Shown here in pieces: positions 16,201-23,831 of a stretch of 64,000 nucleotides of DNA (position 1 is the stretch's first letter; each line of letters starts with the position of its first letter). Both the position numbers and the translations under genes were made by a program. The notes under the pieces are model-generated. The model made no database searches, was not told the DNA's origin, and was given only the letters and a program-made list of their open reading frames with translations. The stretch is from Fumia sp045645505 (GTDB lineage: Bacteria; Bacillota; Clostridia; Oscillospirales; Ruminococcaceae): positions 134,531 to 198,530 of the forward strand of contig JAZRIW010000005.1 of NCBI GenBank assembly GCA_045645505.1, written 5' to 3'.

Positions 16201-16720
16201 TACAGGTGGTCAGTCTTCTAAATCTACACCTACAGGTGCTATCGCTCAGTTTGCTGCTGCAGGTAAAGATGTTAAGAAGAAAGACCTTGCTGCTATCGCT
16301 ATGAGCTATGGTTACGTTTACACTGCACAGGTTTCCATGGGTGCAGATTATAACCAGTGCCTCAAAGCATTCGTTGAAGCAGAAAGCTACAATGGTCCTT
16401 CTATCGTAATCGCTTACGCTCCTTGTATCAACCATGGTATCAAGGGCGGTATGGTTCAGGCTCAGGCTGAAGAAAAACGTGCTGTACAGGCTGGTTACTG
16501 GCACTTGTTCAGATACGATCCTCGTCTTAAAGCTGAAGGAAAGAATCCTTTCCATCTCGATAGTAAAGCACCTACTGCTGCTTACAAAGATTTCTTGCTC
16601 AATGAAGTTCGTTATAACTCATTGGCTCGTGCTAACCCCGAACGTGCTGAAGCACTCTTCGAAAAAGCAGAAGAAGCAGCTCTTGAGAAATACGCTCGCC
16701 TCGCTGCAATGAGCGAATAA
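13202..16720 (+). CDS. nifJ: Pyruvate:ferredoxin (flavodoxin) oxidoreductase
   Basis: A single-chain PFOR that converts pyruvate plus CoA to acetyl-CoA and CO2, reducing ferredoxin; the central anaerobic pyruvate enzyme. The 1172 residues follow the standard order: pyrimidine domain (AAHVSYAFTDVAAIYPITPSS, shown in part) near 16-36, transketolase-C-like domain, gamma domain, and two [4Fe-4S] ferredoxin clusters (CIQCGFCSLVCP and CLNCGLCANVCP near 694-770). The C-terminal TPP domain contains CAGCGETPYAKL, ATGCSSIWGG and GGDGWAYDIGFGGLDH. The ATG at 13202 has AAGGAGG. An upstream in-frame TTG lies in the leader hairpins and has no site. Codon use is more biased than in neighbours (GCT, GTT, CTC, GGT), indicating high expression. 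Confidence 0.98.
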   Translation: MARKMKTMDGNNAAAHVSYAFTDVAAIYPITPSSVMAEVTDKWAAEGKKNIFGEEVRVVEMQSEAGAAGTVHGSLAAGALTTTFTASQGLLLMIPNMYKIAGELLPGVINVSARALASHALSIFGDHSDVYACRQTGFAMLCSTNPQEVMDLGAVAHCAAIKGRVPFLHFFDGFRTSHELQKIETWDYEDLKDMVDMDAIQAYKDRSLNPNHPVLRGSAQNPDIFFQAREACNTYYNEVPAVVEEYMAKVNAKIGTDYKLFNYYGAADAEHVVIAMGSVCDTIEETIDYLNANGGKYGLVKVRLYRPFSAEHLIKAIPDSAKQITVLDRTKEPGAMGEPLYLDVVAALRDSKFHNTPVFTGRYGLGSKDTTPAQIVAVYKNTAKKVFTIGIVDDVTHLSLEIGENPSTTPEDITSCKFWGLGADGTVGANKNSIKIIGDHTDMNAQAYFDYDSKKSGGVTISHLRFGNSKIKSTYLINKADFVACHNPAYVTKYEMVQDVKPGGTFLLNCEWSDEELENHIPGQMKRYIAENGIKFYTIDGIKIGKEIGLGGRINTVLQSAFFKLANIIPTDDAIKYMKDAATASYSKKGEAIVKMNHDAIDRGATDVHEVKVPDSWKNAADTDLTVKATGDRKDVVDFVNDIVIPVSCQKGNDLPVSTFVGDRTDGTFPQGTAAFEKRGVAVDVPLWNPDNCIQCGFCSLVCPHAVIRPYAVTEDEAKNLPEGQAAMPMTGMPDMKFAIGISVLDCLNCGLCANVCPGKKGEKALTMVSLDSQREKQNGFNYLFDLPEKPEVFEKFKETTVKGSQFKQPLLEFSGACAGCGETPYAKLVTQLYGDRMYIANATGCSSIWGGSAPSTPYTVNKSGFGPAWANSLFEDNAEYGYGMFLAQDTIRKAAIEKIKALNPEKEDVKAAVNEYLDTVDCGASNRAAAEKLIKALENCGCDAAKEILKSKDYLAKKSVWILGGDGWAYDIGFGGLDHVIASGQDVNILVFDTEVYSNTGGQSSKSTPTGAIAQFAAAGKDVKKKDLAAIAMSYGYVYTAQVSMGADYNQCLKAFVEAESYNGPSIVIAYAPCINHGIKGGMVQAQAEEKRAVQAGYWHLFRYDPRLKAEGKNPFHLDSKAPTAAYKDFLLNEVRYNSLARANPERAEALFEKAEEAALEKYARLAAMSE

Positions 16721-16733
16721 TCTCCTTGAATTT

Positions 16734-16767
16734 AAAAAGCTCTGACCTTTAAGGTCAGAGCTTTTTT
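16734..16767 (+). terminator. Terminator of nifJ
   Basis: A 15-pair stem (16734-16748 with 16752-16766) with a 3-base loop and a 3' T-run. Confidence 0.9.
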
Positions 16768-16771
16768 GTTT

Positions 16772-16810
16772 AGATAAAAAACACCTGCCGTATTATACGG
16801 CAGGTGTTTT
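16772..16810 (-). terminator. Terminator of the isomerase/oxidoreductase operon
   Basis: A 15-pair stem (16778-16792 with 16796-16810, loop TTA), followed on the minus strand by TTTTTTATC. It sits back to back with the nifJ terminator. Confidence 0.88.
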
Positions 16811-16811
16811 A

Positions 16812-17645
16812 TTAATAACCAAGTGTTTTTAAATGTTCACGGCTGATTTTTGCTGATTCCATTGCAGGACGGTCTTCTGACTGATCCTGTTCAACGATTG
16901 CATATTCTGCACCGGCTTCTTCGGAAGCTTTCAAAATGGCCTTAAAGTCCTGAAGCCCCATACCTAAAGGCCTGAAATGGAATCCGTTATCGTCACCGGA
17001 ATCTTTTTCTATCTCTTTACCATCTTCGTCGATAAGGGCATAAACCGGCCCACTTGCAAATTGCTTGCAGGTAAAATCTTTAAGATGAACAACAGGACTT
17101 CTGCCTGTATATTTCTTAATGTATTCGCAAGGATCATAGCCTGCATATTTTACCCAACAAGTATCGATTTCAGTTTGGAGATAATCAAAAGGAACAGATT
17201 CATATAACCAATCGAGCAAGAATTTGTCTTCATATTTATCAAATTCAAAATCATGATTATGATAAAGGAACTGAATACCATTGTCGTGAAGAAGTTTGCC
17301 GACAGTTTTTATTTCATCGAGAATTCTGTCATAATGGTCGCCTGACTTATGGTCAGCTTTATCCATCCAGGGAATAGCTACATATTTCGCACCAATTTCT
17401 TTAAGATAATCGACAGCTTCCTGCCCTTTTTCAAGGAATAAGCTGTATCCTTGATGAGCAGAGATAGCTGTGAGTCCGATTTCATCGAGCATTGCACGGA
17501 CTTCTTTGGCAGTGTGGTCAAAGTAGCCTGCAAATTCAACATAATCGTATCCGATTTCTTTTACTTTTTTAAGTGCGGCATACATATCTTTTTCCATATC
17601 ATCGCGGACAGAGTAAAGTTGTAAGCCGATTTTTAAATTTCCCAT
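16812..17645 (-). CDS. Sugar phosphate isomerase/epimerase (xylose isomerase-like TIM barrel)
   Basis: A 277-residue AP-endonuclease-2/xylose-isomerase-like TIM barrel. The start LKIGLQLYSVRDDMEKD is typical of this family. Metal-binding barrel positions are suggested by EFAGY near residue 37, AHQGY near 64, LYHNHDFEF near 127-135, EIDTCWV near 158-164, HLKDF near 190 and the C-terminal AIVEQDQ. Relatives include IolE/IolI and 3-keto-sugar enzymes, so a sugar or cyclitol substrate is likely but unassigned. Its ATG overlaps the upstream oxidoreductase stop by one base (TAATG), so the two proteins probably act in one pathway. Confidence 0.9.
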   Translation of the reverse strand: MGNLKIGLQLYSVRDDMEKDMYAALKKVKEIGYDYVEFAGYFDHTAKEVRAMLDEIGLTAISAHQGYSLFLEKGQEAVDYLKEIGAKYVAIPWMDKADHKSGDHYDRILDEIKTVGKLLHDNGIQFLYHNHDFEFDKYEDKFLLDWLYESVPFDYLQTEIDTCWVKYAGYDPCEYIKKYTGRSPVVHLKDFTCKQFASGPVYALIDEDGKEIEKDSGDDNGFHFRPLGMGLQDFKAILKASEEAGAEYAIVEQDQSEDRPAMESAKISREHLKTLGY

Positions 17646-18823
17646 TAGTCCATATCGGGGAGGTCGAGCTCAATTTCTTTGCCGAGTTTAGCAGATTTTA
17701 CGATACCATCGATGATAGCCTGGTTGTAAAGAATCTGACTTGTAGGAACGGGAGCTTTGCCTCCTTCTTTGATTGCATCGAGGAAGGAACGGATTTTTTT
17801 GTAGAAGTTGTCCTTATCAAGGTCTGTGGGAGATTCTTCTTTAGGAACAACTGTCTCAAGTTGAGAACCTGCGATTTCTGTATAGATAACCAAAGGCTTG
17901 TCGAGAGAACCATTCCAGCAACCTGTGGAAGGAACACGTAAAGAAGCTTTTGTACCCATAATGATTGTATCGCCGGGAGTGTCAAGATGCATAGCCCATG
18001 CGATTCTGAAGTCGAGGATAATTCCGCCTTCCAAACGGATAAAGCCTGCTGCGAAGTCGTCAACACCGAATTTCTCAGCATATTCACCGGGGTAACCTGC
18101 AATTTCATAAAAATGAGGATCTTTTCCGAAGAAATCGGATGTATATCCGGAAACAGTCAAGGGCTTGGGATAACCAATTGCATTGAGTACAAGGTCTAAA
18201 GAGTAGCATCCGATATCACCCATAGCACCGATGCAACCGGTATCTTTTTCAATAAATGTTGTACCAAAGGGAGTAGGAATACCGTGGCGTCTTCCTCCGC
18301 CTGTCTGAATATAGTAGATTTTACCCAAAACACCGGATTCAACGATAGCTTTGATTTTCTGCATATTGGGATCAAAACGAGGCTGGAATCCGACAGAAAT
18401 AATTTTCCCACTTTCTTTTTCAGCTTTCATTATTTCCAAAGCTTCTTCGGTTGTAACGCACATGGGTTTTTCCAAAAGAACGTTAACACCTTTGTTAAGT
18501 GCATCAATAGCACATTCTGCGTGAGTTGCGTTGTATGTACAAATACTTACAGCATCTAATTCTTCAGCTTCAAGCATAGCTTTGTGATCAGTGTAGCAAC
18601 GTACACCCTCAACTTCCCAAGTCTTAAAAAATTCTTCTGCTTTACCGGGAACTATGTCGGCACCTGCAACAATTTCAACATCGGGCATGAGTTTATATCT
18701 CATAATGTGAGCTTCTGCAATCCAACCTGTACCGATGATACCAACCTTTAATTTTTTGCTGGCATCAATAGCTTTTGTGTTATTTGCGCCTTGTTCGAAG
18801 GCATTTAAGTTTCCGCCTGCCAT
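17645..18823 (-). CDS. Gfo/Idh/MocA-family oxidoreductase, coupled to sugar isomerase
   Basis: A 392-residue dehydrogenase. The start is the ATG at 18823 (AAAGGAG six bases upstream); the longer open frame to 18910 runs through promoter sequence. After a ~25-residue N-terminal extension, the Rossmann motif LKVGIIGTGWIAEAHI appears near 25-40, then SICTYNATHAECA near 90 and the hallmark LLEKPMCVTTEEA near 110-122. GAMGDIGCYSLDLVL carries the C-terminal family Asp/Tyr region. It is transcribed first and translationally coupled to the TIM-barrel isomerase, an arrangement common in sugar or inositol catabolism modules. The substrate is unknown. Confidence 0.92.
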   Translation of the reverse strand: MAGGNLNAFEQGANNTKAIDASKKLKVGIIGTGWIAEAHIMRYKLMPDVEIVAGADIVPGKAEEFFKTWEVEGVRCYTDHKAMLEAEELDAVSICTYNATHAECAIDALNKGVNVLLEKPMCVTTEEALEIMKAEKESGKIISVGFQPRFDPNMQKIKAIVESGVLGKIYYIQTGGGRRHGIPTPFGTTFIEKDTGCIGAMGDIGCYSLDLVLNAIGYPKPLTVSGYTSDFFGKDPHFYEIAGYPGEYAEKFGVDDFAAGFIRLEGGIILDFRIAWAMHLDTPGDTIIMGTKASLRVPSTGCWNGSLDKPLVIYTEIAGSQLETVVPKEESPTDLDKDNFYKKIRSFLDAIKEGGKAPVPTSQILYNQAIIDGIVKSAKLGKEIELDLPDMD

Positions 18824-18881
18824 TGTAAATTCTCCTTTCAAAATACATATGGTTTTTGATATATTTTCATATGTCAACATT

Positions 18882-18910
18882 ATAATATCATAGTTAAATT
18901 TAAAAATCAA
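18882..18910 (-). promoter_or_regulatory. Promoter of the oxidoreductase-isomerase operon
   Basis: Minus strand: TTGATT (18905-18910), 17-base spacer, TATTAT (18882-18887). An overlapping TATAAT lies 3 bases downstream but with a 20-base spacer. Confidence 0.6.
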
Positions 18911-18933
18911 TAAAAAAACTTGACTTTTTCTAT

Positions 18934-19971
18934 TTATTTTATAGTGCTGTGAGTTTCTCTTTCATTACCTAAAATACAGATATAGGTTTTACCTTTATTC
19001 ACTTTTAAGGGCTCATTATTTGAATCTGTAAAAGCGAACTGATTGGCAGATTTTCCTTTTTTCCAGGTAATTTCTTCTTTACCCCCGTTTGTTATGTAAT
19101 ATCCTTTGCCGGATGAAAGTGAAACTTCGCGGCGCAAGGCCTCACCGTTGTAACTGCCGATAGAGGTATATAGGATAAGTATGTTTTTATATTGTAATAT
19201 ATTTTTTGTGTCAGCATCTATGTGATTTTGGCCGTTTCGTTTTTTAGAATACAGTCCCGTTGAGAGATTATATGAAAATTCACTGTTATAATCTTTTGAA
19301 AAAGAGGCAAAGACGTTTTCAGCATCATTATTTTTCGGGAAATATTCATTTTCATAGAATAAAAACGGAGCTTCTGTGTTTCCTTCAAGTGAAAGATTTA
19401 ATTTGTTTTCAAGTGTTTTGAGTTCTTTATTACTTATAAAGAAGCTATGCTCTTTTCCTTTTGAACTTGCTCTTTGTTTATCTTGATAAAAGAAGTTAGT
19501 ATATGTCATTCCGTCTATATTATCAATGTTTGTTGAATTTATGCGTTCATATCCTGCAGGACTTCCGCCAAAATGAAGAAAAATAGCATTATAAGGAAGT
19601 GCAAAATCAATATAATAATGCCTTGTACTGCGGACAGGTCCTACATAAGGGAGATTTTCAGTATCGGAAAAAAGTGCCAGAAGTCTTGTTATTCCGCCTT
19701 CAACAACTACTTCATAAACAATATCAGCCTTTGAAAGTCCGCGGTGAGGAAGTGCGGCACCGATATTGTTTACCATAATAGCAACCGGTCTTAAATTAGC
19801 TGAAGTTTCTAAGGTTGTGGGAAGACCGGTTAAAGGATTTTCGATGAAGTTTTTAACTTCTTGTGAGATTATGGGTTTTTCTTCAGGAATGATAACTTCT
19901 TCTTTTTTACAACTGCTAAAAAGTGTGAAAGTGAGGATAAAAATAACAAAAAATAAGAAAACTTTTTTCAT
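18934..19971 (-). CDS. DUF3048 (YerB-like) lipoprotein
   Basis: A 345-residue exported lipoprotein. Signal peptide MKKVFLFFVIFILTFTLFSSC ends in a lipobox with Cys at residue 21. The mature region has the YerB/DUF3048 signatures: NPLTGLP near 46-52, RPVAIMVNNI near 62-71, GLSKADIVYEVVVEGGITRLLALF in the next block (shown in part) and GPVRSTRHYYIDFA near 112-125. The molecular role of the family is not established. It begins one base after the stop of the upstream oxidoreductase gene, so translation is coupled, although a functional link is not obvious. Confidence 0.88.
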   Translation of the reverse strand: MKKVFLFFVIFILTFTLFSSCKKEEVIIPEEKPIISQEVKNFIENPLTGLPTTLETSANLRPVAIMVNNIGAALPHRGLSKADIVYEVVVEGGITRLLALFSDTENLPYVGPVRSTRHYYIDFALPYNAIFLHFGGSPAGYERINSTNIDNIDGMTYTNFFYQDKQRASSKGKEHSFFISNKELKTLENKLNLSLEGNTEAPFLFYENEYFPKNNDAENVFASFSKDYNSEFSYNLSTGLYSKKRNGQNHIDADTKNILQYKNILILYTSIGSYNGEALRREVSLSSGKGYYITNGGKEEITWKKGKSANQFAFTDSNNEPLKVNKGKTYICILGNERETHSTIK

Positions 19972-19972
19972 T

Positions 19973-20968
19973 TTACCCCTCCTTTATATTGAAAATTATT
20001 CCTGCTTGTTCACGCATTACTTTAAGAGATTTATTAACGCTTAAGGTTATTTTCTGGCACTTGAAGTACTCGTCTTTATAGCTTTCAAAATCTGTGATGT
20101 AGTTATAAAAACTTTTTGCTTCGCCACTCATAAGTACAGCTTTTTCAATATCACCCACTAAAAATTCTTCAGTCTTGTCATTTTTGATTATTTTAATTTC
20201 GGTGAGTTTTGAAATTGAACGGATTTTGATTGTGCCTGAATCGCCCATTATCTCCGAACCTAAACTGCTTTCGCATAATTTTGAACAGGAAATGTTTATC
20301 TGTTTATCAGGATAAATAAATATAGCATTATTTAGTCCGTCAGCACCTGTTGAGATGAATTGAGCGGTATTTATTATTTTTTCAGGCTCTCCAAATAAAT
20401 CCAAAGCAGGGTAAACACAGTAAATTCCCAAATCCATAAGACAACCCGTTGCATATTCAGGATTAAAAATATTAGGATTTTCTCCGTTTATAAGTGCCTG
20501 GTATTTAGAGGAAAGCTGGGAGAAATCAAATCGTGCAGAAAAAATATTGCCGATTTTTTTTAAAGCTTCCTTTAAAATTTTTCTTTGCGGGAGGTGAAGC
20601 ATCATAATAGCTTCCATATATATCAGATTTTTTTCGTTAGCTAATTTTTGCAATTCTTCTAATTTACAAGGGTTGATAGTTATTGGCTTTTCGCAGATTA
20701 CATGTTTACCGTTTTGCAAAAAGCATTTACTTTGTTCATAATGCAAAAAGTTAGGGCTTGCTATATAAACTGCATCTATAAACGGGGATTTTGCCATTTC
20801 TTCATAATCTGTAAAAATATGATTTGCATTATATTTTTCAGCAAAAGCCTTACCTTTATCGTAGTTTCGTGAATGAACTGCTGTTAATTTAAGACCATTA
20901 ACCATTTGACTTCCTTGTATAAATGCTTCTGTAATCCAGCTTGTGCCGATTGTGCCGTAATTTATCAT
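19973..20968 (-). CDS. Gfo/Idh/MocA-family oxidoreductase
   Basis: A 331-residue family member, starting at the ATG at 20968 with GGGAGTG seven bases upstream; an in-frame GTG at 20977 overlaps that site. The Rossmann start INYGTIGTSWITEAF is unusual in having GTIG where most have GxGxxG, but INYGTIGT-type starts occur in the family. Later motifs are YIASPNFLHYEQ near 69-80, the hallmark ICEKPITINP near 92-101 and GCLMDLGIYCVYPALDLFG near 178-196. It is followed with a one-base gap by the DUF3048 lipoprotein gene. Substrate unknown. Confidence 0.9.
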   Translation of the reverse strand: MINYGTIGTSWITEAFIQGSQMVNGLKLTAVHSRNYDKGKAFAEKYNANHIFTDYEEMAKSPFIDAVYIASPNFLHYEQSKCFLQNGKHVICEKPITINPCKLEELQKLANEKNLIYMEAIMMLHLPQRKILKEALKKIGNIFSARFDFSQLSSKYQALINGENPNIFNPEYATGCLMDLGIYCVYPALDLFGEPEKIINTAQFISTGADGLNNAIFIYPDKQINISCSKLCESSLGSEIMGDSGTIKIRSISKLTEIKIIKNDKTEEFLVGDIEKAVLMSGEAKSFYNYITDFESYKDEYFKCQKITLSVNKSLKVMREQAGIIFNIKEG

Positions 20969-20989
20969 AATTAACACTCCCTTTTTTAC

Positions 20990-21018
20990 ATTTTATCACT
21001 TTTTATTTATTATTTCAA
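20990..21018 (-). promoter_or_regulatory. Promoter of the 19973-20968 oxidoreductase gene
   Basis: Minus strand: TTGAAA (21013-21018), 17-base spacer, TAAAAT (20990-20995). Its -35 box lies five bases from the divergent promoter's -35 box. Confidence 0.7.
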
Positions 21019-21023
21019 TTTAT

Positions 21024-21052
21024 TTGCATTTTTTAGTTTTTTAAGTTAAAAT
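21024..21052 (+). promoter_or_regulatory. Promoter of the 21076 small membrane protein gene
   Basis: TTGCAT (21024-21029), 17-base spacer, TAAAAT (21047-21052). Confidence 0.62.
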
Positions 21053-21075
21053 GGTCTTATAAAAGGGGGAGTTAT

Positions 21076-21381
21076 ATGAAAAGCGTTAAAAGAATTTTAG
21101 CTATTATTTCTGTTGTTTGTGCAGTAGTTGTAGCTTTCAGAGTTTCAGTTGATTGTTTTTTTGATAAAGTTTTAAAATTAAGGAGATTGAAAACCAAATT
21201 TTATAATAAGACTGTGGGAGGATATTATATAGATTCTGATGATGGCCCTATTGCCATTCTTTTAAGCAATAAAATAAGCTCTTATAAAAGTTTTATTATT
21301 ACCGGTATATTAGGGGCTTTGTCTGCAGTTTTTGCTGCATTAGCTTTTATTATACATATTTTCAGCAAAAATAAAGACTAA
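21076..21381 (+). CDS. Small membrane protein of unknown function, 101 aa
   Basis: I do not recognise the family. The ATG has AAAAGGGGGAG upstream and a reasonable promoter. A positively charged start (MKSVKR) leads into one membrane helix (about residues 8-26). A polar middle follows with an RRLKTKFYNKTVGGYYI segment, and a second helix (about 72-96) ends in a lysine-rich tail. This implies both ends inside and a ~45-residue outside loop. It converges with the AI-2E family permease gene; the two overlap by four bases. Confidence 0.75.
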   Translation: MKSVKRILAIISVVCAVVVAFRVSVDCFFDKVLKLRRLKTKFYNKTVGGYYIDSDDGPIAILLSNKISSYKSFIITGILGALSAVFAALAFIIHIFSKNKD

Positions 21382-22493
21382 GAAATTCCTTTTTCCCGTA
21401 GCCTTTTTAAAACCGATTTCTTAAAAAGAGTATAAATTAGCGCAACAATCGGTACACTTAAAATCATTCCGATTATTCCAAGTAAATTTCCGCCTATTAC
21501 AACTGCGGATAAAACCCAGATACCGGGAAGTCCTATTGAATTTCCCACAACTCTGGGGTATATGATATTTCCTTCTATTTGTTGCAATATTATTATAAAA
21601 ATCAAAAACCATAAGGCGGATACCGGTTTTACCATAAATAATAAAAACATTCCAAGCAGAGTGCCTATGAATGCTCCCAGAAATGGTATAAACGCAGATA
21701 CACTTATAATTGATGAAATGAGTAATGCATACGGGAGTTTTAATACTTTCATTCCTAAAAAACAAAGGACTCCTATTATCAGTACTTCGGTGAATTGGCC
21801 GAATACAAATTTAGAAAATATTTCATTTGACAGCTTTCCGATAAAAAGAATATGTTCTGCTTTTTCTTTTTTTAAAAAAGCAAATATTATTTTTTTAAAA
21901 TTCCCGGAAAGCTTTTCTTTTTGCAAAAGTATATAAATACTAAGGACAAATCCTATTAAAAAATTTGCAATTTTTCCGATTGTTTTTATGAGCACATCCA
22001 TTGTACCGTTTAAAAGTCTGGGCATCTGTCTTTGCGCAGATGTGCCTAAATTGTTAAAAATTTCATTCCATTTTAAAAAACTTATATTGATGACATCAAA
22101 TTTTTTGGAGAGTTTTTCTACCCATAGCTCAAAGCGGGTGAGATAAAACGGCAGATTTTTAAATAACATTAAAAAACTTTCCTGAAGTTTAGGTATAATG
22201 AAAAAATAAAGGGAGGTAATTATTGTAAATATAATCAAACAGGTACATAGCAATGAAATTATTCTTTTTAGTTTGTTGGATTTAATTTTATTAAAGAGTT
22301 TGTTTTCCAAAAAAGCGAGGGGAACATTCAAAATAAAGGCAAGACAAATTCCGATAATAAAAGGGGAAAAAATTGATATAATTTGTGAGAAGATTTTTAT
22401 TACTGTTTCAAGATTTTGAAGAATTAAAAATCCTGTTACAGTAAAAATTATAATTAAAATTATTTTTTTAGAATTTTTAAAATTAAGCTCCAA
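21378..22493 (-). CDS. AI-2E family transporter (PerM/YdiK-type permease)
   Basis: A 371-residue integral membrane protein. The helices cluster at the N-terminus (about residues 10-30, 33-57, 68-90), one lies near 155-190, and several fill the C-terminal half (about 225-350). The C-terminal signature includes ILQQIEGNIIYPRVVGNSIGLPGIWV (shown in part as QQIEGNIIYPRVVG), diagnostic for the family. Members are proposed to export autoinducer-2 or act as ion/proton antiporters; which applies here is unknown. A TTG start follows a GGGGGGAT site. Confidence 0.92.
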   Translation of the reverse strand: MELNFKNSKKIILIIIFTVTGFLILQNLETVIKIFSQIISIFSPFIIGICLAFILNVPLAFLENKLFNKIKSNKLKRIISLLCTCLIIFTIITSLYFFIIPKLQESFLMLFKNLPFYLTRFELWVEKLSKKFDVINISFLKWNEIFNNLGTSAQRQMPRLLNGTMDVLIKTIGKIANFLIGFVLSIYILLQKEKLSGNFKKIIFAFLKKEKAEHILFIGKLSNEIFSKFVFGQFTEVLIIGVLCFLGMKVLKLPYALLISSIISVSAFIPFLGAFIGTLLGMFLLFMVKPVSALWFLIFIIILQQIEGNIIYPRVVGNSIGLPGIWVLSAVVIGGNLLGIIGMILSVPIVALIYTLFKKSVLKRLREKGIS

Positions 22494-22517
22494 ATTATCC
22501 CCCCTTCTTATTTAAGA

Positions 22518-22546
22518 GTATTACTGAATAAGTATAGTTTATGCAA
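22518..22546 (-). promoter_or_regulatory. Promoter of the AI-2E family transporter gene
   Basis: Minus strand: TTGCAT (22541-22546), 17-base spacer, TAATAC (22518-22523), about 25 bases before the TTG start. Confidence 0.55.
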
Positions 22547-22587
22547 GTTAAGGATAATGAAATTTTTAAAAGTAATGAACAGTTTAA

Positions 22588-22628
22588 GAAAAATAAAAAA
22601 GACGAGTATTATTTAATACTCGTCTTTT
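22588..22628 (-). terminator. Terminator of the hydrolase-murF-ddl operon
   Basis: A 14-pair stem (22597-22610 with 22615-22628, loop ATTT) is followed on the minus strand by TTTTTTATTTTT. Confidence 0.88.
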
Positions 22629-22634
22629 GATTTT

Positions 22635-23816
22635 TTATAATTTTCCTTTAGAACCGCCGAGTTTTACTCCTGATAAAATGTTGGTATCAAACGAATAGGA
22701 AATGTTTTTGTTTTCACGTTCCCTCTTGAGTGCAAGTTTTACCATTCTGTCAAGTAAATCAGGATATTTAATTCCTGATGCTTCCCAGAGATAAAAAGAA
22801 AGTGAACCGGGGATAGTATTGATTTCGTTAACCCAGACGGTGTCAGTATCTGCGTCAAGCATAAAGTCTATTCTTGAAACGCCGTTGCAGTTGAGTGCTT
22901 TAAAGGTTTTAACTGCGAGGGTTTGAATTTTTTCTTTTATTCCATCGGAAATATCAGCAGGAAGTTTTCTTTTGGTGTCACACATTCCTTTTGAACCTGA
23001 ATTTTTAGAGCCATTTAGATATTTATCTTCATAGCTTAAAATTTCATCAGATCCGATCGGTTCCTCACATTCAGAAGCGATAGCCTCTTCATAATCTCCT
23101 AAAACGGAACAGTTGATTTCACGGAGATTTGTGATAGCTTTTTCAACTAAGACATCGGTTGCAAATTGGAATGCATAATCCAAAGCTTCTTCGAGTTTTT
23201 CCTTGTTGTCAGCTTTTTTAATTCCGACACTTGAACCTAAATTTATTGGTTTTACTATAACAGGGTAGGAAATATTTTCTTCGATTTTTTTAATAAAGCC
23301 ATCTTTATTTTTGTTGTAATTTTTGTAATCTGTTTTAAGACAATTAAGGACTGGGATGCCTTCTTCTTTTAAAATGGTTTTCATAATATATTTATCCATG
23401 CCTACAGCGGAAGAAGTTACATCACAGCCTGAAAATGGAATTTTAAGAGTTTTAAGATAGCCTTGTAATGTTCCGTCTTCAACATTGGTGCCATGAACAA
23501 CGGGAAAAGCAATATCAATATAATCATATATGTTGTTTTTGAATTTTTTAAGCGGATATTTTATGAGGTTTAATTTGTTATTTTCATTTACCAAAATAAC
23601 CTTTTGACTGTTTTTAAGTAAAGCGGGAATGCTTTTATAAGCTTCGATATCTTTGATTTTTTCACCAACGAAAAATTCATTTTCCTTGCTGATATAAATT
23701 GGAATTATATCATATTTTTCTTTGTTAAAGTTGTTGACAGCCTGCAAAGCTGAGATTATTGAAACTTCATGTTCAACACTCTGACCGCCAAAAAATACAC
23801 CAATTTTAATTTTCAT
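22635..23816 (-). CDS. ddl: D-alanine--D-alanine ligase
   Basis: Ddl makes the D-Ala-D-Ala dipeptide for peptidoglycan using ATP. The 393-residue ATP-grasp enzyme has GVFFGGQSVEHEVSIIS near 6-22, FPVVHGTNVEDGTLQG near 104-119, the ATP loop VKPINLGSSVGI near 188-199, the omega loop EDKYLNGSKNSGSKG near 266-280, and the catalytic end VNEINTIPGS near 329-338. The VKPxxxGSSVGI form and Tyr in the omega loop point to D-Ala-D-Ala and not D-Ala-D-Lac activity, though this is inference. It is the last gene of a unit with a MurF-like ligase, which would use its product. Confidence 0.95.
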   Translation of the reverse strand: MKIKIGVFFGGQSVEHEVSIISALQAVNNFNKEKYDIIPIYISKENEFFVGEKIKDIEAYKSIPALLKNSQKVILVNENNKLNLIKYPLKKFKNNIYDYIDIAFPVVHGTNVEDGTLQGYLKTLKIPFSGCDVTSSAVGMDKYIMKTILKEEGIPVLNCLKTDYKNYNKNKDGFIKKIEENISYPVIVKPINLGSSVGIKKADNKEKLEEALDYAFQFATDVLVEKAITNLREINCSVLGDYEEAIASECEEPIGSDEILSYEDKYLNGSKNSGSKGMCDTKRKLPADISDGIKEKIQTLAVKTFKALNCNGVSRIDFMLDADTDTVWVNEINTIPGSLSFYLWEASGIKYPDLLDRMVKLALKRERENKNISYSFDTNILSGVKLGGSKGKL

Positions 23817-23831
23817 AAAAAGCTACCTTTC

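Noticed and set aside
15908..16555. A 215-codon antisense open frame in the 3' part of nifJ
   Set aside because: Same explanation: a shadow of a codon-biased gene without start signals or protein-like composition.
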